This document shows, one piece after another, positions 1 to 6,617 of a stretch of DNA of 7,661 nucleotides. Origin of the DNA: JAURVT01 sp049059935 (GTDB taxonomy: Bacteria; Actinomycetota; Actinomycetes; Propionibacteriales; Nocardioidaceae); assembly GCF_049059935.1 (NCBI RefSeq), contig NZ_JBMGQR010000117.1, positions 1 through 7,661 on the forward strand. The letters are read 5' to 3'. The translations under genes were made by a program, and so were the position numbers. The notes under the pieces were generated by a model that had not been told where the DNA came from, ran no database searches, and worked only from the letters and a program-made list of their open reading frames with translations. Position 1 is the first letter of the stretch, and each line of letters opens with the position of its first letter.

Positions 1-1011
1 GTGGCCGGCGCCGACGCCGTCGTCCACGACCTCGAGCCGAGTGGGAGTGACGGTGACGCGGCACGTCCGGGCCCCGCTGTGCCGGACGACGTTGGTGACG
101 GCCTCGCGGACCGTCCAGGCGTAGAGGTCGCGGTACCGGCTCGGGACCTCGTCGGCGACGGTGGGCAGGTCGGGCTCGATGCCCGCGGACTCCAGGGCAG
201 AGCGGGCGGACGCGATCTCGGCGGGCAGCGAGACGCCCCGGACGCCGAGCGCCGTCTGCCGGACGTCGGCGAGCGCGTCGCGCGACAGCCGCTCGAGGTC
301 GACCAGCTCGCTGCGGGCCCGCTCGACGTCGACGTCGAGCATGCGCTGGGCGAGCTCGGCCTTGACCGTGACGACGGTGAGCGAGTGGCCGAGGATGTCG
401 TGCAGGTCGCGGGCGATGCGCGAGCGCTCCTCCTGGATGGTCAGCTCGGCGAGCTCGCGCTCCGCCAGCACCAGCTCGTCCTGGCGCACCGAGGCGATCC
501 GGAACCCCCAGACGGCGAGGGTCGCGAGCACGACCGCCAGGCCGTTGCCGTTGTCCTGCCACCCCGGGACGAGCCGCAGCGACGCCTCGGTGACGACGAA
601 GATCGACCCACAGGTGAGCCACGCCCACCGCACCGGCAGCGAGCCCATGGTGAGCGCGGCGACGAAGACCAGGCAGGTGAGTGCCTGGTCGCCCGCGATC
701 GGGACGAGCAGCGCGGTCAGCGCGACGAGGGCCACCAGCACGCAGCTGCGCACGACGAGCTCACGTCCGCGCCGGGCCGGTCGCCGGATCGGACCGGTGA
801 GGAGCAGGCCCGCCAGGTAGACGCCGGCGAAGGCCGCCAGCAGGCCGACGCCGGCGACGCGCACCCAGCCGGACTCGTCGAGGACCCGGCCGAGCGGGTT
901 GCCGAGGTAGAACAGCCAGACACCACCGACCACCGAGCGCATCCACGGTCGTGGCTGCTCGGTGGTCGGTGGCACGTCGGCCCCGGTGCTCACGTCGGGG
1001 ACGATACTCAC
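1..1011 (-). CDS. Sensor histidine kinase, NarL/DesK type (HisKA_3), C-terminus cut by window edge
   Basis: Membrane-bound two-component kinase: it autophosphorylates a histidine and passes the phosphate to a NarL/LuxR-type response regulator. My reading of the minus strand gives 337 codons with no stop before the edge. Hydrophobic segments lie at about residues 27-40, 52-72, 88-107, 110-137 and 158-172, followed by a short helical linker. The HisKA_3 H-box ERSRIARDLHDILGHS is at 196-210 with phospho-acceptor His204. The ATPase N-box REAVTNVVRHSG is at 302-313 with Asn307, and the G1 box begins at VVDDGVG (328-334). The G2 box and the end of the ATPase domain lie outside the window, perhaps 40-60 residues. 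The GTG start at 1011 overlaps the permease TGA as GTGA, implying translational coupling; GTG codons at 993 and 975 are alternatives. The cognate regulator is expected just to the left. The signal sensed cannot be told from the sequence. Confidence 0.93.
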   Translation of the reverse strand, partial: MSIVPDVSTGADVPPTTEQPRPWMRSVVGGVWLFYLGNPLGRVLDESGWVRVAGVGLLAAFAGVYLAGLLLTGPIRRPARRGRELVVRSCVLVALVALTALLVPIAGDQALTCLVFVAALTMGSLPVRWAWLTCGSIFVVTEASLRLVPGWQDNGNGLAVVLATLAVWGFRIASVRQDELVLAERELAELTIQEERSRIARDLHDILGHSLTVVTVKAELAQRMLDVDVERARSELVDLERLSRDALADVRQTALGVRGVSLPAEIASARSALESAGIEPDLPTVADEVPSRYRDLYAWTVREAVTNVVRHSGARTCRVTVTPTRLEVVDDGVGAGH

Positions 1012-1799
1012 ACCCGGGCGGTGTCCCGGCGGAACCGCCAGACCGCTCCCCCGACGAACACCGCGGTCCAGACCACGACGTTGAGCACGGCGGTCCACAG
1101 GGTGCCCTCCTGGCTCAGCGGGTACCGGGCGATCACGCCGACGCCGTAGACCGGGGTGTAGGTGGCGATGTCGGCGAACACCTGGCTCATCTGCGACAGC
1201 GGCACGAACAGGCCGCCGGCGAACGACAGCACCGCGAGCAGCGGACCCAGCACCTGCATGACGTTCTCGCTCGGCAGCAGGTAGCCCATGAACAGGCCGA
1301 ACGCCGCGAACAGCGCCGAGCAGACCCAGCCGAGCACGCCGCACGCGACCAGCGTCGACACGGGCAGGTCGGCCCCGAAGGCGAGCCCGACCACGAAGAC
1401 CGCCACGACCGCGACGAGCCCCATCACCATCGCGCAGGCGACCTTGACCGTGACGTAGGCGAGCGGGTGCAGCGGCGTCAGGCGCAGCTGACGGCTCCAC
1501 CCGACGGCCCGCTCGATCGAGACCATCGCACCGCCGCTCGTCGAGGCGATCATGGCGCCGTAGACGGCCATCGAGATCATGATGTAGGCGGTGACGTTGC
1601 CGTTGCCGGCGCTCTGCGTCTTGTACGACCCGTCGGTGCCGAACAGCAGGAACAGCACCGGCGGCACCACCACGGTGAAGATCACCGTGCGGCGGTTGCG
1701 CAGCGCGCGGCGCAGCTCCAGGCCCATCAGCGTGCCGGAGAAGCCTCCCCACGGCGGGGTGCGGCGCTCGGTGGCCAGGGTGGGTGCGGTGGTGCTCAT
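1008..1799 (-). CDS. ABC-2 type transporter permease
   Basis: Membrane subunit of an ABC exporter of the DrrB/ABC-2 class, 263 residues, a normal length for the family. An N-terminal cytoplasmic stretch ends in basic residues (ELRRALRNRR, 28-37). About six hydrophobic segments follow, near 37-54, 70-90, 115-140, 148-175, 182-200 and 234-255. The charged loop SIERAVGWSRQLRLTPL at 94-110 is the characteristic ABC-2 cytoplasmic loop that contacts the ATPase. Its ATG (1799-1797) overlaps the ATPase TGA as ATGA, and its TGA overlaps the kinase GTG, so the three genes form one tightly coupled unit. Such kinase-linked exporters in actinobacteria are often associated with drugs or cell-envelope stress. 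The substrate here is unknown, and the drug link is inference. Confidence 0.93.
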   Translation of the reverse strand: MSTTAPTLATERRTPPWGGFSGTLMGLELRRALRNRRTVIFTVVVPPVLFLLFGTDGSYKTQSAGNGNVTAYIMISMAVYGAMIASTSGGAMVSIERAVGWSRQLRLTPLHPLAYVTVKVACAMVMGLVAVVAVFVVGLAFGADLPVSTLVACGVLGWVCSALFAAFGLFMGYLLPSENVMQVLGPLLAVLSFAGGLFVPLSQMSQVFADIATYTPVYGVGVIARYPLSQEGTLWTAVLNVVVWTAVFVGGAVWRFRRDTARV

Positions 1800-2710
1800 G
1801 CGAGGGCTCCCTCGTGGTCGGAGGTGAGGGCGACGAAGGCGTCCTCCAGGTTGTTCGAGGTGATCTCGAGGTCGTGCGCGGTGGTCTGCGTGAGCAGCCA
1901 GCGCGCCGCCTCGTCGGTGTCGCGGGCGTGGAGGAGCACCGAGTCGCCCCTGATCTCGACCGAGTCGACGCCCGGCAGGGTGCCGAGCCGGTCGGCGTCG
2001 GCGCCGGGCAGGGTGGCGCGCAGCGTCCGTCCGGCGGCCATCGCCTTGATCTCGGCGGCCGACCCGTCGGCGACGACGCGCCCGTGCCGCACCAGGACGA
2101 TGCGGTCGGCGTAGGCGTCGGCCTCCTCCAGGTAGTGCGTGGCGAACAGGACGGTGCGCCCGCGGCCGGCGTCCTCGCGCATCGCGCCCCAGAAGTCGCG
2201 GCGCCCGCTGACGTCCATGCCGGTGGTCGGCTCGTCGAGGACCAGCAGGTCGGGGTCGGGCAGCAGCGCGAGCGCGAACCGCAGCCGCTGCTGCTCGCCC
2301 CCGGAGCAGCCCTGCACCTTGCGGCCGGCGATCGCGGTGATGCCCGCACGCTCCAGCACCTCGTCGACCGGACGGGCCGGACGGTACAGCGAGGCGGCGA
2401 AGCGCACCGTCTCGGCGACCGTGAAGTCCTTCAGCAGCCCGCCGGTCTGCATGACCGCGCTGACCCGGCCGAGGCCGACGGCCTCGCGCGGTGCTGCGCC
2501 GTAGACGCGGACGACGCCCTGCGTCGGCTCGGCGAGCCCGAGGATCATGTCGATCGTGGTGGTCTTGCCCGCCCCGTTGGGGCCGAGCAGCGCGACGACC
2601 TCGCCGGCGCGCATCGTCAGGTCGAGGCCGTCGACGGCGGTCACGTCGCCGAAGGTCTTGGTGATGCCGGCGAGCGAGACGGCCGGCGCGTCCGAGGTGG
2701 TTCGTCCCAT
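1796..2710 (-). CDS. ABC transporter ATP-binding protein (DrrA-like)
   Basis: Nucleotide-binding subunit that powers the adjacent ABC-2 permease. From the ATG at 2710 it is 304 residues. Walker A GPNGAGKTT is at 43-51 and the Q-loop glutamine at Gln88. The signature CSGGEQ is at 135-140, with Cys where most relatives have Leu. Walker B LLVLDE is at 155-160, the D-loop region TTGMD at 162-166, and the switch His192 sits in FATHYLEEAD. About 80 residues after the ATPase core match the DrrA-type C-terminal extension. An in-frame GTG at 2737 would add nine residues and has a better ribosome-binding match (AGGGG, 5-nt spacing) than the ATG, so the start is uncertain. I prefer 2710 because family members usually begin about ten residues before the first beta strand. 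The stop overlaps the permease start by four bases. Confidence 0.93.
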   Translation of the reverse strand: MGRTTSDAPAVSLAGITKTFGDVTAVDGLDLTMRAGEVVALLGPNGAGKTTTIDMILGLAEPTQGVVRVYGAAPREAVGLGRVSAVMQTGGLLKDFTVAETVRFAASLYRPARPVDEVLERAGITAIAGRKVQGCSGGEQQRLRFALALLPDPDLLVLDEPTTGMDVSGRRDFWGAMREDAGRGRTVLFATHYLEEADAYADRIVLVRHGRVVADGSAAEIKAMAAGRTLRATLPGADADRLGTLPGVDSVEIRGDSVLLHARDTDEAARWLLTQTTAHDLEITSNNLEDAFVALTSDHEGALA

Positions 2711-2721
2711 GCCCTCAGCCT

Positions 2722-2738
2722 GGTGCGGCGACCGCACC
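2722..2738. other. Perfect 7-bp hairpin upstream of the ABC ATPase gene
   Basis: GGTGCGG (2722-2728) and CCGCACC (2732-2738) form a perfect stem with a three-base loop, just upstream of the ATG at 2710. The alternative GTG start at 2737 lies inside the stem. It could modulate translation of the transporter operon or be chance in GC-rich DNA. The rest of the 84-bp gap (2711-2794) also holds a weaker repeat, CCTGAC 2768-2773 with GTCAGG 2794-2799. I see no convincing -35/-10 pair. Confidence 0.3.
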
Positions 2739-2794
2739 GCGACCCCTGCCGCGCATCACGACCGCACCCTGACATCCGTCACGGCACGGGTCGG

Positions 2795-3424
2795 TCAGGA
2801 CGCGGGCGCGACCGTCCAGGTGATCGGCTCGGCGAGGCTCTCCGAGCGCAGCTGCACCGACGCGACGGTGCCACCGGCCGGCAGCAGGTACAGCTGGCAC
2901 AGGTCGGCCGTGGCGCCGGCGGCGAACGGGGTGGGCAGCACCGCGGTCGGGCACGGGGCGAACTGGCCGACCACCGGGGTCGTGCTCCACTGCTCGCCCG
3001 CGGCGTCGACCACCGTGAGCGGGACGGTGGCCCCGGCGAGGTCGACCTGGCCGAGGTTCTGCGCACGCACCTTGACGTAGACCGGCTGCGACGTGGCCGC
3101 CGCCCCGTCGACGCCGAAGTCGGCGAGGTCGGCCGTGGTGCCCGCGGTCGCGGCGGTGACCGTCACCGAGACGACGCCGGGGTCCTGGTCGCCACGGCGC
3201 AGCAGGGCCGTGGCCGGTGCGCCGAGGGCCAGCTCGGTGCCGCCACCGGTCAGCGACACACCTGCGGCCGACGGCGACGGGCTCGCGCTCGTCGACGCGG
3301 GGGCCGACGGCTCGGGCGCGTCGGCACCGTCGTCGGAGGAGCAGCCGGACACCGCGAGCACGCACAGGACCGCCCCCGCGGCCATGAGTCGCGAGGTCGG
3401 TCCCGAGAGCGTTCTGCGCAGCAT
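2795..3424 (-). CDS. Small secreted lipoprotein of unknown function
   Basis: A 209-residue protein from the ATG at 3424. It has a positively charged n-region, a hydrophobic core at about 14-27 and lipobox AVSGC with lipidated Cys28, so it should be anchored on the outer face of the cytoplasmic membrane. Residues 29-54 are a Ser/Pro/Ala/Asp-rich flexible linker. From about residue 55 the sequence alternates short beta-strand-like stretches, including a VYVKVRAQNLGQVDL segment at 116-130. This resembles the immunoglobulin-like DUF4352 type of extracellular domain; the family assignment is tentative. Cys158 and Cys176 could form a disulfide. A GTG pair at 3445/3442 would extend the N-terminus, and GGAG lies 4 nt before the 3442 GTG, so the start is uncertain. 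It lies 53 bp downstream of glyS on the same strand. No enzymatic motif is seen. Confidence 0.8.
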   Translation of the reverse strand: MLRRTLSGPTSRLMAAGAVLCVLAVSGCSSDDGADAPEPSAPASTSASPSPSAAGVSLTGGGTELALGAPATALLRRGDQDPGVVSVTVTAATAGTTADLADFGVDGAAATSQPVYVKVRAQNLGQVDLAGATVPLTVVDAAGEQWSTTPVVGQFAPCPTAVLPTPFAAGATADLCQLYLLPAGGTVASVQLRSESLAEPITWTVAPAS

Positions 3425-3452
3425 CGCGCCAGTGTGGCGCACCACGCTCCGA

Positions 3453-3477
3453 CCTGTCCGGCGGATCGCCGGACGGG
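3453..3477 (-). terminator. Hairpin just after glyS, possible terminator
   Basis: GTCCGGC (3456-3462) and GCCGGAC (3468-3474) form a perfect 7-bp stem around a five-base loop. Two more G-C pairs lie beyond one mismatch. The hairpin abuts the glyS stop codon and precedes the lipoprotein gene. There is no T-run, so if it terminates it is of the T-less kind common in GC-rich actinobacteria. It could instead attenuate read-through into the lipoprotein gene. Confidence 0.4.
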
Positions 3478-4866
3478 TCAGCAGCCGATCAGCCTCGCGG
3501 CCAGGTAGGCCGGCAGCTGCTCCAGGGAGACGCGCTCCTGGGCCATCGTGTCGCGCTCACGGACGGTCACCGCGTCGTCGTCGAGGGAGTCGAAGTCGAA
3601 CGTGATGCAGAACGGGGTGCCGATCTCGTCCTGCCGGCGGTAACGACGGCCGATGGCGCCGGCGTCGTCGAAGTCGACGTTCCAGCTCCGACGCAGGTCG
3701 GCGGCGAGCTGCTTGGCGCGCGGCGTCAGCTTCTCGTTGCGCGACAGCGGCAGCACGGCGGCCTTGACCGGCGACAGGCGCGGGTCGAGCTTGAGCACGA
3801 CGCGCTTGTCGACGCCGCCCTTGGCGTTGGGCGCCTCGTCCTCGGTGTAGGCGTCGACCAGGAACGCCATCATCGAGCGGTTGACGCCGGCGGCGGGCTC
3901 GATGACGTACGGCGTCCAGCGCTCGTTCTTCTCCTGGTCGAAGTACGACAGGTCCTGGCCCGAGTGCTTGGCGTGCGTCGACAGGTCGAAGTCGGTGCGG
4001 TTGGCGACGCCCTCGAGCTCGCCCCACTCCGAGCCGGCGAAGCCGAAGCGGTACTCGATGTCGACGGTGCGCTTGGAGTAGTGCGACAGCTTCTCCTGCG
4101 GGTGCTCGAACAAACGCAGGTTGTCGGCGTCGATGCCGAGGTCGGTGTACCAGGCGCGACGCGTCTCGATCCACTCCTCGTGCCACTGCTCGTCGGTGCC
4201 GGGCTCGACGAAGAACTCCATCTCCATCTGCTCGAACTCGCGGGTGCGGAAGATGAAGTTGCCGGGCGTGATCTCGTTGCGGAAGCTCTTGCCGATCTGG
4301 CCGATGCCGAACGGGGGCTTCTTGCGCGCCGAGCCCATGACGAGGGCGAAGTTCACGAAGATGCCCTGCGCGGTCTCGGGACGCAGGTAGTGCTTGCCCT
4401 CCTCGGACTTGACGACGCCGAGGTAGGTCTCGAGCAGCCCGTTGAACATCCGGGGCTCGGTCCAGGCGCCGCGCGTGCCGCAGTTGGGGCACGGGACGTC
4501 GGCCATCTGCACGGTGTCGGGGTCGTCGATCTTCTTCCGCTCGGCGTACTCCTCCTGCAGGTGGTCCTCGCGGAACCGCTTGTGGCAGCTCTGGCACTCG
4601 GTCAGCGGGTCGACGAACGCGGCGAGGTGGCCCGAGGCCTCCCACACCGGCGTGGGCAGGATGACCGACGAGTCGAGCCCGACGACGTCGTCGCGACCCT
4701 GGACGGTCGAGCGCCACCACTGGCGCTTGATGTTCTCCTTGAGCTCGACGCCCAGCGGACCGTAGTCCCAGGCGGAGCGGGTGCCCCCGTAGATCTCGCC
4801 GCAGGGGAAGACGAACCCCCGGCGCTTGCAGAGGCTGATGACGTTGTCGAGGGTCGTGGCAGGCAT
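3478..4866 (-). CDS. glyS: Glycine--tRNA ligase (class II, alpha2 homodimer type)
   Basis: Cytoplasmic enzyme that charges tRNA-Gly with glycine using ATP. It has 462 residues, normal for the bacterial single-chain dimeric type. The N-terminal catalytic segment includes CGEIYGGTRSAWDYGPLG (22-39). A four-cysteine site (Cys91, Cys94, Cys126, Cys129) in an insertion is likely to bind zinc. RPETAQGIF (162-170) and motif 2 with FRNEITPGNF (196-205) and EFEQMEMEFF (210-219) shape the active site. EWGELEGVANRTDFDL (280-295) and motif 3 around GVNRSMMAFL (327-336) follow. The anticodon-binding domain occupies about 355-460. The ATG at 4866 is preceded by GGAG with 7-nt spacing. An upstream extension of the open frame to 4938 has no family-like sequence and was not used. 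Codon use is typical of the window. It is an essential housekeeping gene. Confidence 0.98.
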   Translation of the reverse strand: MPATTLDNVISLCKRRGFVFPCGEIYGGTRSAWDYGPLGVELKENIKRQWWRSTVQGRDDVVGLDSSVILPTPVWEASGHLAAFVDPLTECQSCHKRFREDHLQEEYAERKKIDDPDTVQMADVPCPNCGTRGAWTEPRMFNGLLETYLGVVKSEEGKHYLRPETAQGIFVNFALVMGSARKKPPFGIGQIGKSFRNEITPGNFIFRTREFEQMEMEFFVEPGTDEQWHEEWIETRRAWYTDLGIDADNLRLFEHPQEKLSHYSKRTVDIEYRFGFAGSEWGELEGVANRTDFDLSTHAKHSGQDLSYFDQEKNERWTPYVIEPAAGVNRSMMAFLVDAYTEDEAPNAKGGVDKRVVLKLDPRLSPVKAAVLPLSRNEKLTPRAKQLAADLRRSWNVDFDDAGAIGRRYRRQDEIGTPFCITFDFDSLDDDAVTVRERDTMAQERVSLEQLPAYLAARLIGC

Positions 4867-4903
4867 GGCCTGTCTCCGTCCGGCTGGGTGTCGGCGGGCG
4901 TGT

Positions 4904-4925
4904 GCGGGACGTCGTGACGTCCCGC
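4904..4925 (-). terminator. Perfect 9-bp stem-loop between the monooxygenase-fold gene and glyS
   Basis: GCGGGACGT (4904-4912) and ACGTCCCGC (4917-4925) pair perfectly around a four-base loop. The hairpin starts 10 bp past the monooxygenase-fold stop codon and ends 37 bp before the glyS ATG. The position suggests a T-less terminator for the upstream gene. Because it lies in the glyS leader, a role in glyS control is also possible. No T-box or other recognisable riboswitch elements fit in this 68-bp gap. Confidence 0.45.
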
Positions 4926-4934
4926 GCCCGAGGG

Positions 4935-5240
4935 TCACCCCAGGCTAGCGGCAGGCGGGGCGGCGACCACAACCTGATAGGCCGACGGCTCGTCGACGGC
5001 GCGCGACAGCAGCGGCACCACGACCATCTTGGACTCGGTGCCCGACAGCGCGCGGCGGTAGGAGCCCACGTCGTCCCAGCGGGTGGTGAGGCACCACAGC
5101 GCGGGGTCGTCGACGTTCTGCCCCACCTCGCCGCCGGCGTACCCCGGCTTGCCCGACAGCACCCGCAGCGCGGCCTCGGCCTGCGCGGCGAACGCCTCGC
5201 GGTCGGGCTGCGTCACGCGATAGCGGGTGAGGACGACCAT
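4935..5240 (-). CDS. Antibiotic biosynthesis monooxygenase (ABM) fold protein
   Basis: A 101-residue cytoplasmic protein with the alpha+beta pattern of ABM/YgiN-like dimeric ferredoxin folds. An initial strand MVVLTRYRV is followed by a helix rich in Ala/Glu (13-28). The PGYAGGEVGQNVDDPALWCLTTRW stretch then covers the second and third strands, and DDVGSYRRALSG forms the second helix. The W...VGSYRRAL pattern (55-65) is typical. Members range from true monooxygenases to heme-degrading or uncharacterised proteins, so the activity is not known. It lies 68 bp upstream of glyS on the same strand, and its start is only 14 bp from the start of the divergent membrane-protein gene. I see no ribosome-binding site, so its mRNA may be leaderless. 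Confidence 0.8.
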   Translation of the reverse strand: MVVLTRYRVTQPDREAFAAQAEAALRVLSGKPGYAGGEVGQNVDDPALWCLTTRWDDVGSYRRALSGTESKMVVVPLLSRAVDEPSAYQVVVAAPPAASLG

Positions 5241-5254
5241 GGCACCATTCGACC

Positions 5255-5542
5255 ATGCCGACGCCGCCGCCGAACGCCCCGATGAGCCAGGTGATCATGC
5301 TGCGCCTGCAGGCCCTGCCGCGCCTGACCGTGCCCGCCGCCGTCCTCGTCCTGGCCCTGGTCGGTCTGGCCGCGCCCCCGCTCTACGCGGTGCCGGCGCT
5401 CGGCATCCTGCTGGCGCTGCTCGCCTTCCTGGCCACCTTCACCTGGGCCCACGCCGACCGCCGCGGCCGCGTCCTGCGGATGATCGCCATGGGCGTCCTC
5501 GCCGGCCTCCTCGTCTCCCGCGCCTTCGAGGCCCTGTCCTGA
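5255..5542 (+). CDS. Small integral membrane protein, DUF6703-like
   Basis: A 95-residue protein with a proline-rich N-terminus and three hydrophobic segments, about 25-41, 44-64 and 74-88. They are separated by a basic HADRRGRVLR loop (66-75). Small three-helix proteins of this look beside glyS in actinobacteria are annotated DUF6703; that assignment is from memory and no function is known. The first ATG (5255) leaves just 14 bp to the divergent neighbour. ATGs at 5282 and 5297 are alternatives, and the latter has AGG at 5-nt spacing. Its TGA stop (5540-5542) is also the first three bases of the left repeat copy, so an insertion may have set or trimmed the C-terminus. Confidence 0.7.
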   Translation: MPTPPPNAPMSQVIMLRLQALPRLTVPAAVLVLALVGLAAPPLYAVPALGILLALLAFLATFTWAHADRRGRVLRMIAMGVLAGLLVSRAFEALS

Positions 5543-5606
5543 CGAGAGTCTCTGGATCGTGGCTGGTCTCTGGATCGTGGCGGCGATGGCGACCACGATG
5601 CAGAGA
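5540..5606 (+). repeat. Left copy of a 67-bp structured inverted repeat
   Basis: Matches the reverse complement of 6618-6684 at 57 of 67 positions by hand alignment, with the outer 23 bases identical. Inside are two direct units GTCTCTGGATCGTGG at 5548-5562 and 5566-5580 (period 18) and an inverted unit at 5593-5606. The second direct unit pairs with the inverted one at 13 of 14 positions around a 12-base loop. It lies between two convergent genes, where such a hairpin would serve as a bidirectional terminator. Confidence 0.85.
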
Positions 5607-5620
5607 TCCACGTGCCGACG

Positions 5621-6522
5621 TCAGCCGGGCCAGCCGCCGCGACGCAGCAGCCGGATCACCTGGTCGGCCACCAGCGCCGACTGCCGCCGCACCGCGTACG
5701 AGCTGATCACCAGCTGACGGGGCCCGAGGATCGTCACCTCGTTGCCGCGCTCGTTGTCGGCGTCCCAGTGCCGGACCTCCAGGTGCGGCATGCCGTGGAT
5801 CTCGGCCGACGCGTCGTACTCGCGCCACCCGACGTCGAGGAAGTACCGGCCGTCCCGCCTGCGGACGGGCAGCTGACGGGTCGGCCTGGGCAGCCGGTAC
5901 GCGACGACGATCTCGTCGAAGTCGCGCTCGGGCAGCGACTGGATGCCCCGGCCGCGTCGAGCACCGACTCCTTGACGAGCGCGCGCCGTCGACAGGCCCC
6001 CCGCCGGCGGATCGCGTCGGTGAAGTGGCGGGTCTGCGCGAGCCGCTGCTGCACCGACGCCAGGACGACGGCACGGGCGATCCGGTCGTTCGGCGCCCAG
6101 GACGCGTAGTCGACGACGCTGCGAGCCGGACGCGTGCGCCGCGGCTCGCGGGCGGGTGAGACGTCGCGGCCGTCGAGGTAGATCGACCAGTGCGGCTCGA
6201 CGCCCTCCCGCCGTGGCGGCGACGCTCCCGGCGGCAGCACGACGAAGGTGCGGTCGTCGCAGAACCCCTGCAGGCCGTCCCACGCCAGTGCGTCCAGGCC
6301 GCCGAGCGCCGCGCCGGGCGCGCAGGACAGCAGGTCGACCCAGGACTTCTCGCCCGGCGTGAGCGGGCCGTTGTGTCGCACGACGACGCCCCGCTCGGGG
6401 CTCTGCCACCGCCCTGAGGCGAGCTGGTTGCGGACGCGTGCGCGACCCCACCGCTCGGCGGCGTCCCCGCTGCGCATGACGGTGGGTGCGTCGTCGGTGG
6501 ACGCCGTGCTCGTCAGGATCAT
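5621..6522 (-). pseudogene. AbiEi-like / DUF559 (Vsr-like endonuclease fold) protein, frameshifted
   Basis: Two adjacent minus-strand frames join into one typical actinobacterial protein. From the ATG at 6522, 192 residues carry a short helix-turn-helix-like N-terminus (17-50) and a middle region with WVDLLSCAPGAALGGLDAL (61-79) and RTRPARSVVDYASWAPNDR (129-147). The frame is lost at 5946-5949. The next frame supplies GIQSLPERDFDEI and a C-terminal DUF559-type domain with FLDVGW, AEIHGMPH and VADQVIRLLRRGGW. One extra base in the CCCC run would give a continuous 300-residue protein. Relatives resemble AbiEi, the antitoxin of type IV toxin-antitoxin pairs, fused to a Vsr-like nuclease fold. 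No toxin gene is adjacent. In the usual EIDG motif the Asp is replaced by His (EIHG). The break may be real or a sequencing error. The start is uncertain, with ATG 6477 or GTG 6612 possible. Confidence 0.8.
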
Positions 6523-6617
6523 GTCGGCAGGGTGAGGCCGTCGGCCGACCGCGGACCACGTCCGACGCACATCTGTGGACATCCGTTGCGGACCCCGGCC
6601 CCTGTGGACCACGAGCG

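Noticed and set aside
1..1149. Long plus-strand open frame opposite the kinase gene
   Set aside because: Its sequence is low-complexity Arg/Asp/Gly-rich, and the minus strand carries clear H-box and N-box motifs. It is a GC-rich antisense shadow, as are the frames at 951-2114 and 1784-3508.
3964..4917. Plus-strand frame opposite glyS
   Set aside because: Leu/Val/Gly-rich antisense shadow of a recognised essential gene.
4867..4934. T-box leader for glyS
   Set aside because: The gap is too short and has no T-box sequence or specifier-loop structure.
3557..4972. Long open frame overlapping glyS on the same strand
   Set aside because: Arg-rich, without motifs, and fully explained as the shifted frame of a GC-rich glyS.
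5540..5606. CRISPR-like repeat array
   Set aside because: Only two direct units with a 3-bp interval and one inverted unit. There are no spacers and no cas genes.
5946..5949. Phase-variation switch at the C-run
   Set aside because: A run of four or five Cs is too short for frequent slippage; a fixed mutation or sequencing error is more likely.
6574..6609. TGTGGAC motifs resembling DnaA boxes
   Set aside because: Only two, each one or two bases off the 9-mer, with no AT-rich unwinding region and no dnaA/dnaN nearby. Not an origin.
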